Part shown: piece by piece, positions 1 through 11,743 of the stretch
Layout of the letters: each line of letters starts with the position of its first letter
Position numbering within the stretch: position 1 is the stretch's first letter
Assembly: GCA_018261905.1 (NCBI GenBank)
Contig: JAGTRU010000002.1
Coordinates: 90,314-154,313, forward strand
Source: Pseudomonadota bacterium
GTDB lineage: Bacteria; Pseudomonadota; Gammaproteobacteria; Burkholderiales; Rhodocyclaceae
Length of the DNA stretch: 64,000 bases
Direction of reading: 5' to 3'
Notes under the pieces: model-generated
Databases searched by the model: none
Told to the model about the DNA's origin: nothing
What the model saw: only the letters and a program-made list of their open reading frames with translations
Made by a program: the position numbers and the translations under genes

Positions 1-1
1 C

Positions 2-682
2 GATCCGGATGTCGCCCGGATCATCGAACAGGTGCTCAGCGACTTCGCCTTCCGCACCGTCTGGTGCCGCAGCGCCGCCGACCTGCTGCGCCGCCTGCGG
101 ACGCTAGCCCCCGACCTGTGCATCATCGATCTCGGCCTGCCCGACATGGATGGCCTCGAAGTCATGCAGCGGGTGCGCGCCCAATCGGCCTGCGGCATCG
201 TCATCCTGACCGGCCGCGCCCACGTCAGCGATCGCGTCATGGGCCTTGAACTGGGGGCCGACGATTACATCTTGAAACCCTTCGAACCGCGTGAACTGGT
301 GGCCCGCGTGCGCAGTATCCTGCGGCGGCGGGAAAAGGACAAGAAAGCCACCAGCCAGCCCCACGAAATCGCCGAATTCGGCGACTGGCGCTTCAACCTC
401 GGCAACAACACGCTGCTCGCCAGCAGCGGCGAGGAACACCTGCTCAGCACGTCGGAAGCCGAACTGCTAAAAGTTCTGGTCAGCAATCCGAACCGTATCC
501 TGCAGCGCGAACAACTGATGGGCAGCCGCGACCTGGCGCCGACCGACCGCAGCATCGACGTCCGCATTTCCCGCCTGCGCCGAAAACTGGAAGCCAATCC
601 GCAAGGCCCGGCCTTCATCAAGACGGTGTATGGCGCCGGATATTTGTTTTTGGCGACGGTTAACTGGCCGACAGAGGGTTAG
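2..682 (+). CDS. OmpR/PhoB-family response regulator, 5' end outside window
   Basis: This is a two-component DNA-binding response regulator. The open frame runs from the window edge, so the true start and the first strands of the receiver domain (including the acidic pair, whose tail is visible as DPDVARII) lie upstream. The phospho-acceptor Asp sits in IIDLGLPDMDG (about visible residue 43) and the conserved Lys in LKPFEP. The second half is a winged-helix effector domain ending in DVRISRLRRKLE and a KTVYGAGYLF wing, typical of the OmpR group. The cognate kinase is not in the window, so the signal is unknown. A GTG at 32 is only an internal valine. Confidence 0.9.
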   Translation, partial: DPDVARIIEQVLSDFAFRTVWCRSAADLLRRLRTLAPDLCIIDLGLPDMDGLEVMQRVRAQSACGIVILTGRAHVSDRVMGLELGADDYILKPFEPRELVARVRSILRRREKDKKATSQPHEIAEFGDWRFNLGNNTLLASSGEEHLLSTSEAELLKVLVSNPNRILQREQLMGSRDLAPTDRSIDVRISRLRRKLEANPQGPAFIKTVYGAGYLFLATVNWPTEG

Positions 683-813
683 GGAAACGCTGATTTATTC
701 AAGATGCCCGCACAGAAAAAAGCACAAAAAGGGAAAAGGGGCCAGGCCGGGCCCGACTCGATTTTATAAAACAGGCTGAAAAACAGCCCGCCTTGGTTCA
801 GAAGACCCCACCC

Positions 814-2865
814 TTATTCGTCTTCATCATGCAACTGGAACTTGCTCGCCAGTTGCTGCTGCACGTTGGGCGGCACCGCCGAGTAGCGGGCCAATTCGAT
901 GCTGTAACTCCCCTGCCCGCCGGTCAGCGATTTTAGTCTTGACTGATAGTCATTGAGTTCGGCCAGCGGCACTTCGCCGCTGATCGCCGTCATACCGTGA
1001 CCCCGCCCTTCGGTGCCGGTGATATGGCCGCGGCGGCTGGCCAGATCGCCGGTCAGGTCGCCGATGGCGGCTTCGGGAACAACGATCTCGATGCTGACGA
1101 TGGGTTCCAGGACGATCGGCTTAGCGGCGCGGATGGCTTCGATGACCGCCTTGCGCCCGGCGGTGACGAAGGCCACTTCCTTGCCGTCCACGGCGTGGGT
1201 CTTGCCGTCGTATACGGTGACTTTGAGGTCGTCGACGGCGTAACCGGCGACGACGCCGCCTTCCAGCCCCTGCTGAACGCCTTTTTCGACGGCCGCCATG
1301 AAGACGCCGGGAATGACGCCGCCCTTGACCGCATCGACGAACTCGAAACCTTCACCGCGCTGTTTCGGTTCGATGCGCAGATGCACTTCACCGAACTGGC
1401 CGGCGCCGCCGCTCTGCTTTTTGTGCCGATGCATACCTTCCGCCGAGCCGGTAATGGTTTCCCGGTAGGCGATGCGGGGCGGTTTGGTGTCGACTTCCAG
1501 CTTGTACTGGGAAGCCATTTTCTCGAGCTTGGCCTTGAGATGGATTTCGCCGAGGCCACGAATCACCGTTTCGTTGCTGCTCGGATGGCGCTCGACGATA
1601 AAGGTCGGGTCCTCGATGGCCAGCTTGTTGAGAATGTCGAACAAGCGCTGTTCGTCGCCCTTCTTCCTGGTTTCCACCGCCAAACCGGCCATCGGCGTCG
1701 GGAAGGCCAGGGGCGCCAGGTGAATATGGTCTTCGTCGTGCGAATCGTGCAGCACGCTATCGAAATCGATTTCCTCGACCTTGGCGATGGCGCCGATATC
1801 GCCCGGCAACAGTTCATCGACTTCGTTGCTCTCCTTGCCCTGCAACTGGTAGAGGTGGGTGACCCGGAACGGCCGCTTGCCGTCACCGACGAAAAGCTGG
1901 GCATCCTTCTTCACCGTCCCCTGGTGCACGCGGAAGATACCGATCTTGCCCAGGTAGGGGTCGGCCACCACTTTGAAGACGTGGGCCAGCACATGCCGGC
2001 CGGCATCCGGCACGGCCGCGAAGGGTTCGCTGCGGTCGTCCGGCTCGCCGCGGTAGAAAGGCGGGGGATTGCCTTCCCGCGGACTGGGCGCCAAGGTGGC
2101 CAGGACATGCAGCAATTCCTTGAGGCCGGCGCCGGTCTTGGCGGAAACGAAGAGGATGGGAATCAGATGCCCGGCGCGCAAGGCTTTTTCGAAAGGCGCA
2201 TGCAGGGCAGCCGCCGCCGGATCGGCGCCATCCTCGAGATATTGGGCGAGCAGGTCTTCGTCTTCTTCGACGATCTGGTCGATCAAGGCACGGTGAGCCG
2301 CGGCGACGGACGCGAAATCGGCTTCGCCGGCCGCTCGTTCGAGCACTTCGACGACTTCGGCCGCGCCGTGGGCCGGCAGGTCGAGGAGCATGCACTGCTT
2401 GCCGAAACGTTCGCGGATATCGGCCACCAGGCCGGGCAGATCGAGGTTGTCGGCATCGATCTTGTTGATGACGATCATCCGGCACAACTGACGCTCGCCG
2501 GCGTAACGCATCATGCGTTCGGTCATCAACTCGACGCCGGTTTGGGCGTTGATCACGACCAGCGCGGTATCGACCCCGGCCAGGGCGGCGATGGACGGGC
2601 CGGAGAAATCCGGATAGCCCGGGGTGTCGATCAGGTGAATATGGCGGTCTTCGTAAGCAAAATTGACAATGGCGGAATTGAGCGAGTGACCGGCCTCCTT
2701 TTCCTGGGCGTCGTAGTCGCAGACGGTACTGCCACGCTCGATACTGCCCTTGTTCAGAATGCTTCCAGTGGCCTGCAGCAGAGCCTCGGCCAGCGAGGTT
2801 TTGCCGGCGGCGCCGTGACCGACCAGCGCGATGGAACGAATAGCTTCGGTGGTGTACTTGGACAT
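814..2865 (-). CDS. Elongation factor G-like GTPase (EF-G paralogue)
   Basis: This is a translational GTPase of the EF-G family, 683 residues, a little shorter than canonical EF-G (about 700). The P-loop GHGAAGKT is at residues 16-23, the G3 motif DTPG at 80-83 and the G4 motif NKID at 134-137, followed by domains II-V. The P-loop (GHGAAGKT) and switch I differ from the canonical EF-G pattern, which suits the EF-G2/EF-G-like paralogue group whose role is unclear; it may act in ribosome recycling or be nearly dispensable. No str-operon genes (rpsL, rpsG, tuf) are adjacent, another sign that this is not the main fusA. GGGAG stands ahead of the ATG. Confidence 0.88.
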   Translation of the reverse strand: MSKYTTEAIRSIALVGHGAAGKTSLAEALLQATGSILNKGSIERGSTVCDYDAQEKEAGHSLNSAIVNFAYEDRHIHLIDTPGYPDFSGPSIAALAGVDTALVVINAQTGVELMTERMMRYAGERQLCRMIVINKIDADNLDLPGLVADIRERFGKQCMLLDLPAHGAAEVVEVLERAAGEADFASVAAAHRALIDQIVEEDEDLLAQYLEDGADPAAAALHAPFEKALRAGHLIPILFVSAKTGAGLKELLHVLATLAPSPREGNPPPFYRGEPDDRSEPFAAVPDAGRHVLAHVFKVVADPYLGKIGIFRVHQGTVKKDAQLFVGDGKRPFRVTHLYQLQGKESNEVDELLPGDIGAIAKVEEIDFDSVLHDSHDEDHIHLAPLAFPTPMAGLAVETRKKGDEQRLFDILNKLAIEDPTFIVERHPSSNETVIRGLGEIHLKAKLEKMASQYKLEVDTKPPRIAYRETITGSAEGMHRHKKQSGGAGQFGEVHLRIEPKQRGEGFEFVDAVKGGVIPGVFMAAVEKGVQQGLEGGVVAGYAVDDLKVTVYDGKTHAVDGKEVAFVTAGRKAVIEAIRAAKPIVLEPIVSIEIVVPEAAIGDLTGDLASRRGHITGTEGRGHGMTAISGEVPLAELNDYQSRLKSLTGGQGSYSIELARYSAVPPNVQQQLASKFQLHDEDE

Positions 2866-2903
2866 CTTGTTCTCCCAGAGCTTATTGCGAGTTCAACGAC
2901 AGA

Positions 2904-3212
2904 TCATCTGACCCCATTCGTCATATGGTCGATCAGGTAGGGTAGACCGCCATACATTACGCTGCCCGCCAGGGCAAGCAATACCATGCCGGCGAGCAGT
3001 TGTTTGGCCGGCCGCAGGAACTCGGGGCGATGCCCCCAGGCGAAGAACAGCGGTCCGACAAAGGGCAGCACGAGGGTTGGCAGCCAGCAGCGCCATCCGA
3101 AAGCGAAGGAGGCCGGCAGGGTCATCAGGTAGCCGACGAGCGACAGGGCAAGGCCGACGGCGAGCAAGAGGGCGACCAGCAAGACGAAACCCATGAACCA
3201 GAAATCGATCAT
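2904..3212 (-). CDS. Small membrane protein downstream of glmU
   Basis: This 102-residue protein of unknown function has about three hydrophobic segments (residues 5-31, 40-60 and 71-93). Its ATG overlaps the glmU stop as ATGA (3209-3212), so it is probably translationally coupled to glmU. I chose this start because the longer upstream extension only re-reads glmU in another frame. The membrane location is predicted from hydrophobicity alone, and no catalytic motif is visible. Confidence 0.7.
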   Translation of the reverse strand: MIDFWFMGFVLLVALLLAVGLALSLVGYLMTLPASFAFGWRCWLPTLVLPFVGPLFFAWGHRPEFLRPAKQLLAGMVLLALAGSVMYGGLPYLIDHMTNGVR

Positions 3213-4567
3213 TTTTTTACCTTCTGCGGCCGTTTCCAACCCGCCAGCGTCATTTGCTTGGCCCGCGACATGGTCAGCGCATCGGGCGGCGCATCCTTGG
3301 TCAGCGTCGTTCCGGCCCCCAGGGTGGCTCCCCGGCCAACGGTCACCGGCGCCACCAGTTGGGTATCGGAACCGATGAAGACATCGTCCTCGATGATGGT
3401 CAGATGCTTGTTGGCCCCGTCGTAATTGCAGGTGATGGTGCCGGCCCCGACGTTGACCCGCTGGCCGATCTCGGCGTCGCCGATGTAGGCCAGATGGTTG
3501 GCCTTGGACTGGGCGGCGATCTTGGTATTTTTGATCTCGACGAAATTGCCGATATGCACTTCCCGGCCGAGTTCGGTCCCCGGCCGCAGGCGGGCATAGG
3601 GGCCGAGCACGCCGTCCGGACCGATCACCGCGTCCTCGAAATGGCAGAAGGCGGCAATCCGTGTGCTGGCGCCGACCTTGACGTTTTTCAACAGGCAATA
3701 GGGGCCGACTTCGACGGCATCGCCCAGTTCGACACTGCCTTCAAAAATACAACCGACATCGATCGAAACATCGCGCCCATGGCGCAATTCGCCCCTTACA
3801 TCGAGGCGGGCCGGATCGGCCAGGCGCACGCCATCGACCAATAAACGGTCGGCGATATTGCGCTGATGGACGCGCTCCAGTTCGGCCAGTTGCACTTTGC
3901 TGTTGACGCCGAGCACCTCCCACTCGCCATCCGGCTGTGCCGTGTGGATGGAGACGCCTTCGGCGACCGCCAGGGCGACGACATCGGTCAGGTAATACTC
4001 GCCCTGGGCGTTTTTGTTCGACAAGCGGCCCAGCCAATCGGCCAGCTTGGCCGAGGGAAGGGCCATGATGCCGGTATTGACCTCGGTGATCGCCTTTTCA
4101 GCCGGCGTCGCATCCTTTTCCTCGACGATGCGCAGCACCTGGCCGGCGGCATCGCGGACAATGCGCCCGTAACCGGTCGGGTTGGCGAGTTCGACGGTAA
4201 GAATGGCCAGGCCATCCTTGCCGGCCTGCAGCAGGCGTTTCAAGGTGGTGGCCCGGGTCAGCGGCACGTCGCCGTAGAGGACCAGGGTCTGGCCGTTCGG
4301 CGCCAGTTCCGGCAGCGCCTGCATCACGGCATGGCCGGTGCCCAGTTGCGGTTCCTGTTTGGCCCAGGCCAGGTCAGCGGCGGCCAGCGTCGCACGCACG
4401 GCATCGCCGCCGTGTCCGAACACCACCACCAGTTTTTCCGGCGTCAAGGTACGAGCCGTGTCGATGACGTGCTGGGCCAGGGCCTTGCCGGCAATCGGAT
4501 GGAGCACCTTGGGCAAATTGGAATGCATGCGCTTGCCTTGACCGGCGGCGAGAATAACGATGTTCAT
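3209..4567 (-). CDS. glmU: Bifunctional UDP-N-acetylglucosamine pyrophosphorylase / glucosamine-1-phosphate N-acetyltransferase
   Basis: GlmU makes UDP-GlcNAc from glucosamine-1-phosphate, acetyl-CoA and UTP, the precursor for peptidoglycan and LPS. The 452-residue length matches the family. The N-terminal uridyltransferase domain opens with LAAGQGKRM and [12 protein letters not shown], and the C-terminal half (from about residue 250) is a left-handed beta-helix of hexapeptide repeats, including GNFVEIKN and [12 protein letters not shown] near the acetyltransferase site. A small membrane protein overlaps its stop codon. The enzyme is cytoplasmic and normally essential. Confidence 0.97.
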   Translation of the reverse strand: MNIVILAAGQGKRMHSNLPKVLHPIAGKALAQHVIDTARTLTPEKLVVVFGHGGDAVRATLAAADLAWAKQEPQLGTGHAVMQALPELAPNGQTLVLYGDVPLTRATTLKRLLQAGKDGLAILTVELANPTGYGRIVRDAAGQVLRIVEEKDATPAEKAITEVNTGIMALPSAKLADWLGRLSNKNAQGEYYLTDVVALAVAEGVSIHTAQPDGEWEVLGVNSKVQLAELERVHQRNIADRLLVDGVRLADPARLDVRGELRHGRDVSIDVGCIFEGSVELGDAVEVGPYCLLKNVKVGASTRIAAFCHFEDAVIGPDGVLGPYARLRPGTELGREVHIGNFVEIKNTKIAAQSKANHLAYIGDAEIGQRVNVGAGTITCNYDGANKHLTIIEDDVFIGSDTQLVAPVTVGRGATLGAGTTLTKDAPPDALTMSRAKQMTLAGWKRPQKVKK

Positions 4568-4609
4568 GGTTTCGATTTCAGGTTGATGCCGGGCCAGCGC
4601 CGGCGGGAG

Positions 4610-5344
4610 TTATGCGGTTTTCTTTTCGTCCTGCCCGCTCAGGATTTCCCCGAGCAAAGCCTTGCCCCGGGCGGAAACCCCCCAATGCAGGACATTTTTT
4701 TCATTGATGCGGGTTTCGATGACGCCCAGATTCTTCATTACCGTCAGACGCTGGCTGATGAAATCGCGGGCCAGACCGGTGCGGTCACAGAGGGCGGCGA
4801 GATTGCCATAGACGAAACTCTCTTCGGCCAGGGCGCGAAGGATTTCGACATCGTTGTAGGACAATACTTCGCGCGGTTCCGGCTTCTGATCGGGCAACGC
4901 CACAAGCTCTTCACGATTGCTTGCCAGCATCTGCTCAGCCTGTTTTTGTTGTTTCAAATGCCCCAGTTCGCGGCGAACCTGGTCAACCTGACCGCTCAGC
5001 CGCTGGGCCACGTTTTCCAGTAGACGACGGGCCGCCACGACGTAAATCAGGCAAAAGCCGGCGAAGGTAAAAAAGTCGACCGGTTTGGTTCGTGCGCCTT
5101 CGAGCAGAGTACTGGAAATCATGTTGAGAAAAAGCGGCACGGTGAGCGCGGCAACGACGCCCAGCAACGGATACTTGAGCCAGTCGCGGCGCCCCGAATC
5201 GCCATGCCGATCGGCCAGAAAATAGTTGGCCACGCCGCCAAGTATCCCGGCCCCGACCATGATGCTCAAAATAAGCAGCATATGACCATCCAGCCCCCCG
5301 GCTGGCGATGTCACCTGAAAAGCGGTTTGCAGATCTGTGGACAT
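4610..5344 (-). CDS. Membrane-anchored winged-helix protein, function unknown
   Basis: This 244-residue protein has three predicted membrane segments (about 22-43, 58-78 and 90-106), then a charged, coiled-coil-like stretch (about 108-160) and a C-terminal winged-helix-like domain (about 165-244, with NDVEILRALAEES and LARDFISQRLTVMKNLGVIE). The ATG at 5344 follows a strong ribosome site (GGGGGAGAAAGA); upstream codons are rejected as non-coding. The architecture suggests a membrane-tethered DNA- or nucleotide-responsive regulator, but I do not recognise a characterised family. It stands alone between glmU and the gltBD terminator. Confidence 0.75.
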   Translation of the reverse strand: MSTDLQTAFQVTSPAGGLDGHMLLILSIMVGAGILGGVANYFLADRHGDSGRRDWLKYPLLGVVAALTVPLFLNMISSTLLEGARTKPVDFFTFAGFCLIYVVAARRLLENVAQRLSGQVDQVRRELGHLKQQKQAEQMLASNREELVALPDQKPEPREVLSYNDVEILRALAEESFVYGNLAALCDRTGLARDFISQRLTVMKNLGVIETRINEKNVLHWGVSARGKALLGEILSGQDEKKTA

Positions 5345-5395
5345 TCTTTCTCCCCCTGTAGTCGTACGCCATTTTCCCACGTTCAAGGATGCCGG

Positions 5396-5439
5396 TGAAA
5401 AAAACAAAGGCCCTGCTGATCATGATCGGCAGGGCCTTT
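5396..5439 (-). terminator. Rho-independent terminator of gltBD
   Basis: An 11-bp inverted repeat (aaaggccctgc at 5406-5416 with gcagggccttt at 5429-5439) is followed on the minus strand by a run of T residues. It lies about 20 nt past the gltD stop. Confidence 0.85.
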
Positions 5440-5458
5440 GGGCTGTTTCAGGAAACGC

Positions 5459-6925
5459 TTAGCGCGGCAGCGTCGTCGCCCCCATCAGGAAGGCGTCGAC
5501 TTCGCGTGCCGCCTGACGACCCTCGCGGATCGCCCAAACCACCAGCGACTGGCCACGACGGACGTCGCCGGCAGCGTACACCTTGGCGACATTGGTGGCG
5601 TAGCAACCTTCGCCATCGGTGCTGGCCTTGGCGTTGCCACGGTTGTCCTTGTCCACCCCGAAGGCTTCGAGCAGACCGCCGACCGGATTGGTGAAGCCCA
5701 TCGCCAGGAAAGCGTTGTCGCATGGCAATTCAAATTCCGAACCGGCGACTTCGCTCATCTTGCCGTCTTTCCACTCGACACGAACAGCCTGCAGCGCCTT
5801 GACCTTGCCCTGACCATCGTCGATGAACTTCTTGGTGGCCACCGCGAAATCGCGGCTACAGCCTTCATCGTGCGACGACGAGGTACGCAGCTTGTACGGC
5901 CAGTACGGCCAAGTCAGCGCCTTGTTTTCCTCGGTCGGCGGCATCGGCATCAGTTCGAACTGGGTCACCGATGCGGCACCGTGACGATTAGAGGTACCGA
6001 CGCAGTCGGAACCGGTATCGCCGCCACCGATGACGATGACGTGCTTGCCCTTGACATTGATCGGGTTGGCCTTGCCCTGCTGGACATCCTTGTTCTGCGG
6101 AATGAGGAATTCCAGCGCAGCGTAGATGCCCTTCAGTTCGCGGCCCGGCACCGGCAGGTCGCGCGGCACTTCGGAACCGGCAGCGAGGATCACCGCGTCG
6201 AAATCCTTCTGCAACTGCTCGGCGGAAACGAACGTGGTGGCGTCGTTATTGATGCCGGTCGGCAACTCCTTGCTGCCGACGATCACCTTGGTCTTGAAGG
6301 TGACGCCTTCGGCTTCCATCTGGGCGATGCGCCGATCGATCACCGACTTTTCCAGCTTGAAGTCGGGGATGCCGTAGCCGAGCAGGCCGCCGAGACGGTC
6401 GCTCTTCTCGAACACCGTCACGTCATGACCGACGCGCGCCAGTTGCTGGGCGGCAGCCAGGCCGGCCGGGCCGGAACCGACGACGGCGACTTTCTTGCCG
6501 GTCTTCGTTTTCGGCGGTTGCGGCACGACCCAACCGGATTCCCAGCCCTTGTCGATGATGAAATGCTCGATCGACTTGATGCCCACCGGTGCCGCGTTGA
6601 TGCCCAGCGTACAGGCGGCTTCGCAGGGCGCCGGACAGATGCGGCCGGTGAAATCCGGGAAGTTGTTGGTCGAATGCAGAACGTCCAGGGCCTGCTTCCA
6701 GTTGCCGCGATAAACCAGGTCATTCCAGTCGGGAATGATGTTGTTCACCGGGCAGCCGTTGTTGCAGAACGGAATGCCGCAATCCATGCAGCGCGCGCCC
6801 TGGGTCTTGGCATCCTCGTCGTTCAGGGTATGAACGAATTCCTTGTAGTGCTTCAGGCGCTGTTCAACCGGGTCGTAAGACTCGGAGAGACGCTCGAATT
6901 CCATGAAACCAGTCGGCTTGCCCAT
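5459..6925 (-). CDS. gltD: Glutamate synthase (NADPH) small subunit
   Basis: GltD is the NADPH-oxidising beta subunit of glutamate synthase; it passes electrons to GltB for reductive transfer of the glutamine amide to 2-oxoglutarate. The protein is 488 residues. The N-terminus holds two cysteine clusters for 4Fe-4S centres ([14 protein letters not shown] and CPAPCEAAC). A FAD-binding GSGPAGL motif and a NADPH-binding GGGDTGSD motif follow. It overlaps the gltB stop by one base (TAATG) and ends just before a strong terminator, so gltBD is a coupled operon. GOGAT is the main ammonium-assimilation outlet for fixed nitrogen. Confidence 0.97.
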   Translation of the reverse strand: MGKPTGFMEFERLSESYDPVEQRLKHYKEFVHTLNDEDAKTQGARCMDCGIPFCNNGCPVNNIIPDWNDLVYRGNWKQALDVLHSTNNFPDFTGRICPAPCEAACTLGINAAPVGIKSIEHFIIDKGWESGWVVPQPPKTKTGKKVAVVGSGPAGLAAAQQLARVGHDVTVFEKSDRLGGLLGYGIPDFKLEKSVIDRRIAQMEAEGVTFKTKVIVGSKELPTGINNDATTFVSAEQLQKDFDAVILAAGSEVPRDLPVPGRELKGIYAALEFLIPQNKDVQQGKANPINVKGKHVIVIGGGDTGSDCVGTSNRHGAASVTQFELMPMPPTEENKALTWPYWPYKLRTSSSHDEGCSRDFAVATKKFIDDGQGKVKALQAVRVEWKDGKMSEVAGSEFELPCDNAFLAMGFTNPVGGLLEAFGVDKDNRGNAKASTDGEGCYATNVAKVYAAGDVRRGQSLVVWAIREGRQAAREVDAFLMGATTLPR

Positions 6926-9900
6926 TATGCGGCCTCCTTCTGTGCAGCGGCCATCTCGGTGAGCGCCCGCTTGTACTCGTGCGGATAAACTTTGACGAAC
7001 TTCTCGCGATAGGCGTCCCAGTTGGCCAGGATGGCCTTGGCGGTGGTGCTGCCGGTGTATTCGACGTGGCGGGTGATCAAGTCCTTGAGCTGGACTTCAT
7101 CGGCCAGGCCGAGATGCAGCGGCTCGCCGGCGGCGTGACGGTTGGCCGGCACGACCTTTTCCAGAGCGACCTGAGCCAGGTTGGCGCGCTGCTTGAAGCT
7201 ACCATCCTCGTCCAGCACGTAGGCGATGCCGCCCGACATGCCGGCCGCAAAATTGCGCCCGGTGACACCCAGCACGACCACCGTACCGCCGGTCATGTAT
7301 TCACAACCGTGATCACCGACGCCTTCGACGACTGCCGTACCACCCGAGTTGCGCACGGCAAAACGCTCGCCGCCGACGCCGGCAAAGAAGGCTTCACCGG
7401 CCGTTGCACCGTACAGGACGGTGTTGCCGACGATGATGTTTTCCTGCGTGTTGCCACGGAAATCGGCACTCGGCTTGATGATGATGCGACCACCGGACAG
7501 GCCCTTGCCGACATAGTCGTTGCCTTCGCCGGTCAGTTCCAGCGTCACGCCCTTGGCCAGGAAGGCCGCGAAGCTCTGGCCGGCGGTACCGGTCAGCTTG
7601 ACGTGGATGGTGTCGTCCGGCAGGCCGGCATCACCGTAACGCCGGGCGACTTCGCCGGAGAGCATGGTGCCACAGGTGCGGTTAACGTTGATGATGGAAC
7701 TCTCGATCTGCACCTTCTGAGCCTTTTCCAGCGCCGGGCGGGCCTGTTCGATCAGCTTGTGATCGAGGGCCTTGGCCAGACCATGGTCCTGACCGTCGGT
7801 CTGGCGACGCGGCTCGCTGGCCGGGACGTTCGGCTGGTAGAAGATCTTCGAGAAATCGAGCCCCTTGGCCTTCCAGTGCTCGATGCCCGGACGGGTATTC
7901 AGCAGATCAACCCGGCCGATGAGGTCATCGAACTTGCGAATGCCCAGTTGCGCCATGATTTCGCGCACTTCTTCGGCAACGAAGAAGAAGAAATTGACGA
8001 CGTGCTCGGGCTGGCCGGTAAAGCGCTTGCGCAGTTCGGGATCTTGGGTGGCAACGCCGACCGGACAGGTGTTGAGGTGACACTTGCGCATCATGATGCA
8101 GCCTTCGACCACCAGCGGCGCCGTGGCGAAGCCGAATTCATCGGCGCCGAGCAGGGCGCCGACAACGACGTCACGACCGGTCTTGATCTGGCCGTCGACC
8201 TGGACGCGGATGCGCGAACGCAGACGGTTCAGCACCAGGGTCTGCTGGGTTTCGGACAGGCCGAGTTCCCACGGCGTACCGGCATGCTTGATCGAGGATT
8301 GCGGCGAAGCGCCCGTGCCGCCGTCAAAGCCGGCGATCACCAGGTGATCGGCCTTGGCCTTGGAGACGCCAGCAGCGACCGTGCCAACACCGACTTCGGA
8401 AACCAGCTTGACCGAGATCGAAGCCTGCGAATTGGCATTCTTCAGGTCGTGAATTAGCTGAGCCAGATCCTCGATCGAATAGATGTCATGGTGCGGCGGC
8501 GGCGAAATCAGGCCGACGCCCGGCACCGAGTGACGCAGGAAGCCGATGTATTCGGACACCTTGTGCCCCGGCAACTGGCCGCCTTCACCCGGCTTGGCGC
8601 CTTGTGCCATCTTGATCTGGATCTGGTCGGCATTGACCAGGTATTCGGCGGTCACCCCGAAGCGGCCGGAGGCGACCTGCTTGATGGCGGAACGCAGCGA
8701 ATCGCCTTCCTGCATCTCGATGTCGCGTTCGATACGGCTCTTGCCGATGATGTCGGAGAGCATCGTACCGGCCTTGACCGGGGCGAAGCGCTTGGCATCC
8801 TCACCACCTTCGCCGGTGTTCGACTTGCCGCCGATGCGGTTCATCGCCAGGGCGAGCGTGGTGTGGGCTTCCGTCGAAATGGAGCCGAGGGACATGGCGC
8901 CAGTCGCAAAGCGCTTGACGATTTCCTTGGCGGACTCGACTTCTTCCAGCGGCACCGACGCGCCGGTCGGCTTGAATTCGAACAGACCGCGCAGGGTCAG
9001 CTGACGCTTGCTCTGATCGTTGATCAGCTTGGCGTATTCCTTGTAGGTCTCGTACTTGCCGGAACGCGTCGAATGCTGCAGCTTGGCGATTGAATCCGGC
9101 GTCCACATGTGCTCTTCGCCACGTGTGCGGTAAGCGTACTCGCCGCCAGCGTCGAGCATGCTGGCCAGTACCGGATCGGCCGAGAAGGCTTCGGTATGCA
9201 GACGGATGGCTTCTTCGGCAACTTCAAAAACGCCAATCCCTTCGACATTGGACGGCGTGCCCGTGAAGTACTTCTCGATGAAGTCCTTCTGCAAGCCGAT
9301 GGCTTCGAAAATCTGCGCGCCGGTGTAGGACATGTAGGTCGAGATGCCCATCTTGGACATCACCTTGTTCAGGCCCTTGCCGATCGCCTTGACGTAGTTC
9401 TTGACGTACTTGTCGGCCTTGGTGGCATCACCCTTGGCAAAGCCTTCGATGGTTTCGAGGGCCAGGTAGGGGTGCACCGCTTCCGCACCGTAACCGCCGA
9501 GCAAGGCGAAGTGATGCGTTTCGCGCGCCGAGCCGGTTTCGACCACCAGGCCGGTGCTGGTGCGCAGGCCCTTCTTGACCAGGTGCTGGTGGATGGCGGA
9601 CGTCGCCAGCAGCGCCGGGATCGCCACATGACCGGCATCGAGCTTGCGGTCGGAGACGATCAGGATGTTGGCGCCGGAACGCACGGCATCTTCGGCATCG
9701 GCCGCCAGCGAGGCGAGACGGGCTTCAACGCCAGCCTTGCCCCAGGCCACCGGATAGCAGATATCCAGTTCGATGGAACGGAACTTGCCACTGGTGTACT
9801 TCTCGATATGGCGCAGCTTCTCGACATCGGTCTTGGTCAGCACGGGCTGCGAGACTTCGAGGCGAATCGGCGGGTTGATATCGGTAGTATTGAGCAGGTT

Positions 9901-11556
9901 CGGCTTCGGTCCGACGAAGGTTACCAGGGACATGACCAGTTCTTCGCGGATCGGATCGATCGGCGGATTGGTCACCTGGGCGAACAACTGCTTGAAGTAG
10001 GTGTACAGCGTCTTGTTCTTGCTCGACAACACCGGCAACGCGGAGTCGGTACCCATCGAACCCGTCGCTTCTTCGCCGTTCTGGACCATCGGCTCGAGGA
10101 TGACCTTGATGTCTTCCTGAGTGTAGCCAAAGGCCTGCTGGCGATCGAGCAGCGAGGCCGGGGCCTTGTCGCACAACTCGGCCGGGGCCGGCACTTCATC
10201 GAGCTTGATACGGATCTTCTCGATCCACTCGCGATAGGGCTTGGCCTTGGCCAGGGAATCCTTGAGTTCCTTGTCGTCGATGATGCGGCCTTGTTCCATG
10301 TCGATCAGGAACATCTTGCCCGGCTGCAGGCGCCACTTCTTGACGATCTTCTTTTCCGGAATCGGCAACACGCCGGATTCGGAGGCCATGACCACGAGGT
10401 CGTCGTCGGTGACCAGATAACGGGCCGGACGCAGACCGTTACGGTCAAGCGTCGCACCGATCTGGCGGCCGTCGGTGAAGGCCACGGCGGCGGGGCCGTC
10501 CCACGGCTCCATCATGGCGGCATGGTATTCGTAGAAGGCGCGACGGTTCTCGTCCATCGTCGTGTGCTTTTCCCAGGCTTCCGGGATCATCAGCATCATT
10601 GCCTGGGCCAGCGAATAGCCGCCCATGACCAGCAGTTCGAGCGCGTTGTCGAAGGAGGCGGAGTCCGATTGACCGGGGTAATGCAGCGGCCAGACCTTCT
10701 TCAGGTCGTCGCCGAGAATCGGCGAGGAAATCGCCTGTTCGCGCGCCTTGAACCAGTTGACGTTGCCGCGTACCGTGTTGATTTCGCCGTTGTGGGCGAT
10801 ATAGCGGAACGGGTGGGCCAGATCCCAGGTCGGGAAGGTATTGGTCGAAAAGCGCTGATGCACCATGGCCAAGGCGGAAGTCGTGCGCTTGTCCTGCAGG
10901 TCGAGGTAGTACACGCCGACCTGGTCAGCCAGCAGCAAGCCCTTGTAGTTCACCGTACGGGCCGAGAAGGACGGCACGTAGAATTCCTGACCGTGCTTGA
11001 GCTTCAGCGACTTGATGGCATTCGCGGCACGGCGGCGGATGATGTACAGCTTGCGCTCAAGCGCGTCGGTGACGAAGACGTCCGGGCCACGGCCGACGAA
11101 AATCTGGCGGATCACCGGTTCCTTGGCGCGCACGGTCGGCGACATCGGCATTTCGGCATTGACCGGCACATCGCGCCAGCCCAGCACGACCTGGCCTTCG
11201 GCCTTGACCGAACGTTCGATTTCCTCGACGCAGGCATGGCGCGAAGCAGCCTCCTGCGGCAGGAAGACCATGCCGACCCCGTATTCACCAACCGGCGGCA
11301 AATTGACGCCCAGCTTGGCCATTTCTTCACGATAGAACTGGTCGGGAATCTGAATCAGAATACCGGCACCATCACCCTGCAACGGGTCGGCACCGACGGC
11401 ACCGCGGTGATCCAGATTCTTCAGGATCAACAAACCTTGCTCGACGATGCTATGGCTTTTCTGGCCCTTGAAATGGGCCACAAAGCCCACACCGCAAGCA
11501 TCGTGCTCGTTGGCAGGGTCGTACAAACCCTGCTGCTCAGGTACTGCCGGTTCCAT
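6925..11556 (-). CDS. gltB: Glutamate synthase (NADPH) large subunit
   Basis: GltB is the alpha subunit of glutamate synthase, about 1543 residues as expected. The N-terminal class II glutaminase domain has its nucleophile Cys in [12 protein letters not shown] and is made with a short propeptide. The FMN/synthase domain carries the 3Fe-4S cysteine cluster [15 protein letters not shown], and the C-terminus has the Gly-rich beta-helix typical of the family ([14 protein letters not shown]). The ATG at 11556 is preceded by AAGGAACGCG; a GTG three bases upstream (11559) is equally spaced and cannot be excluded. gltD overlaps its stop. Confidence 0.97.
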   Translation of the reverse strand: MEPAVPEQQGLYDPANEHDACGVGFVAHFKGQKSHSIVEQGLLILKNLDHRGAVGADPLQGDGAGILIQIPDQFYREEMAKLGVNLPPVGEYGVGMVFLPQEAASRHACVEEIERSVKAEGQVVLGWRDVPVNAEMPMSPTVRAKEPVIRQIFVGRGPDVFVTDALERKLYIIRRRAANAIKSLKLKHGQEFYVPSFSARTVNYKGLLLADQVGVYYLDLQDKRTTSALAMVHQRFSTNTFPTWDLAHPFRYIAHNGEINTVRGNVNWFKAREQAISSPILGDDLKKVWPLHYPGQSDSASFDNALELLVMGGYSLAQAMMLMIPEAWEKHTTMDENRRAFYEYHAAMMEPWDGPAAVAFTDGRQIGATLDRNGLRPARYLVTDDDLVVMASESGVLPIPEKKIVKKWRLQPGKMFLIDMEQGRIIDDKELKDSLAKAKPYREWIEKIRIKLDEVPAPAELCDKAPASLLDRQQAFGYTQEDIKVILEPMVQNGEEATGSMGTDSALPVLSSKNKTLYTYFKQLFAQVTNPPIDPIREELVMSLVTFVGPKPNLLNTTDINPPIRLEVSQPVLTKTDVEKLRHIEKYTSGKFRSIELDICYPVAWGKAGVEARLASLAADAEDAVRSGANILIVSDRKLDAGHVAIPALLATSAIHQHLVKKGLRTSTGLVVETGSARETHHFALLGGYGAEAVHPYLALETIEGFAKGDATKADKYVKNYVKAIGKGLNKVMSKMGISTYMSYTGAQIFEAIGLQKDFIEKYFTGTPSNVEGIGVFEVAEEAIRLHTEAFSADPVLASMLDAGGEYAYRTRGEEHMWTPDSIAKLQHSTRSGKYETYKEYAKLINDQSKRQLTLRGLFEFKPTGASVPLEEVESAKEIVKRFATGAMSLGSISTEAHTTLALAMNRIGGKSNTGEGGEDAKRFAPVKAGTMLSDIIGKSRIERDIEMQEGDSLRSAIKQVASGRFGVTAEYLVNADQIQIKMAQGAKPGEGGQLPGHKVSEYIGFLRHSVPGVGLISPPPHHDIYSIEDLAQLIHDLKNANSQASISVKLVSEVGVGTVAAGVSKAKADHLVIAGFDGGTGASPQSSIKHAGTPWELGLSETQQTLVLNRLRSRIRVQVDGQIKTGRDVVVGALLGADEFGFATAPLVVEGCIMMRKCHLNTCPVGVATQDPELRKRFTGQPEHVVNFFFFVAEEVREIMAQLGIRKFDDLIGRVDLLNTRPGIEHWKAKGLDFSKIFYQPNVPASEPRRQTDGQDHGLAKALDHKLIEQARPALEKAQKVQIESSIINVNRTCGTMLSGEVARRYGDAGLPDDTIHVKLTGTAGQSFAAFLAKGVTLELTGEGNDYVGKGLSGGRIIIKPSADFRGNTQENIIVGNTVLYGATAGEAFFAGVGGERFAVRNSGGTAVVEGVGDHGCEYMTGGTVVVLGVTGRNFAAGMSGGIAYVLDEDGSFKQRANLAQVALEKVVPANRHAAGEPLHLGLADEVQLKDLITRHVEYTGSTTAKAILANWDAYREKFVKVYPHEYKRALTEMAAAQKEAA

Positions 11557-11743
11557 CACACGCGTTCCTTCAAATAACTTGGCCGGTGACTCAAGGCCAA
11601 TGATGAAAAAAGCCGCACGTCATTTCTGACACGTCGGCCTGTACGAAAATTAGAGGCAACCATCGAATATACTGGCAAACCCCTGTCAATTCAAGATGCT
11701 GCGACGCATCAATGCGGCAAATCGATACGCCAGCCCCCACAGT

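Noticed and set aside
997..2940. 647-residue open frame opposite the EF-G-like gene
   Set aside because: It is the antisense shadow of a high-GC coding gene, with no ribosome site and no recognisable domain.
9109..11577. 822-residue open frame opposite gltB
   Set aside because: It mirrors gltB codons, being a product of third-position GC bias; gltB is unambiguous.
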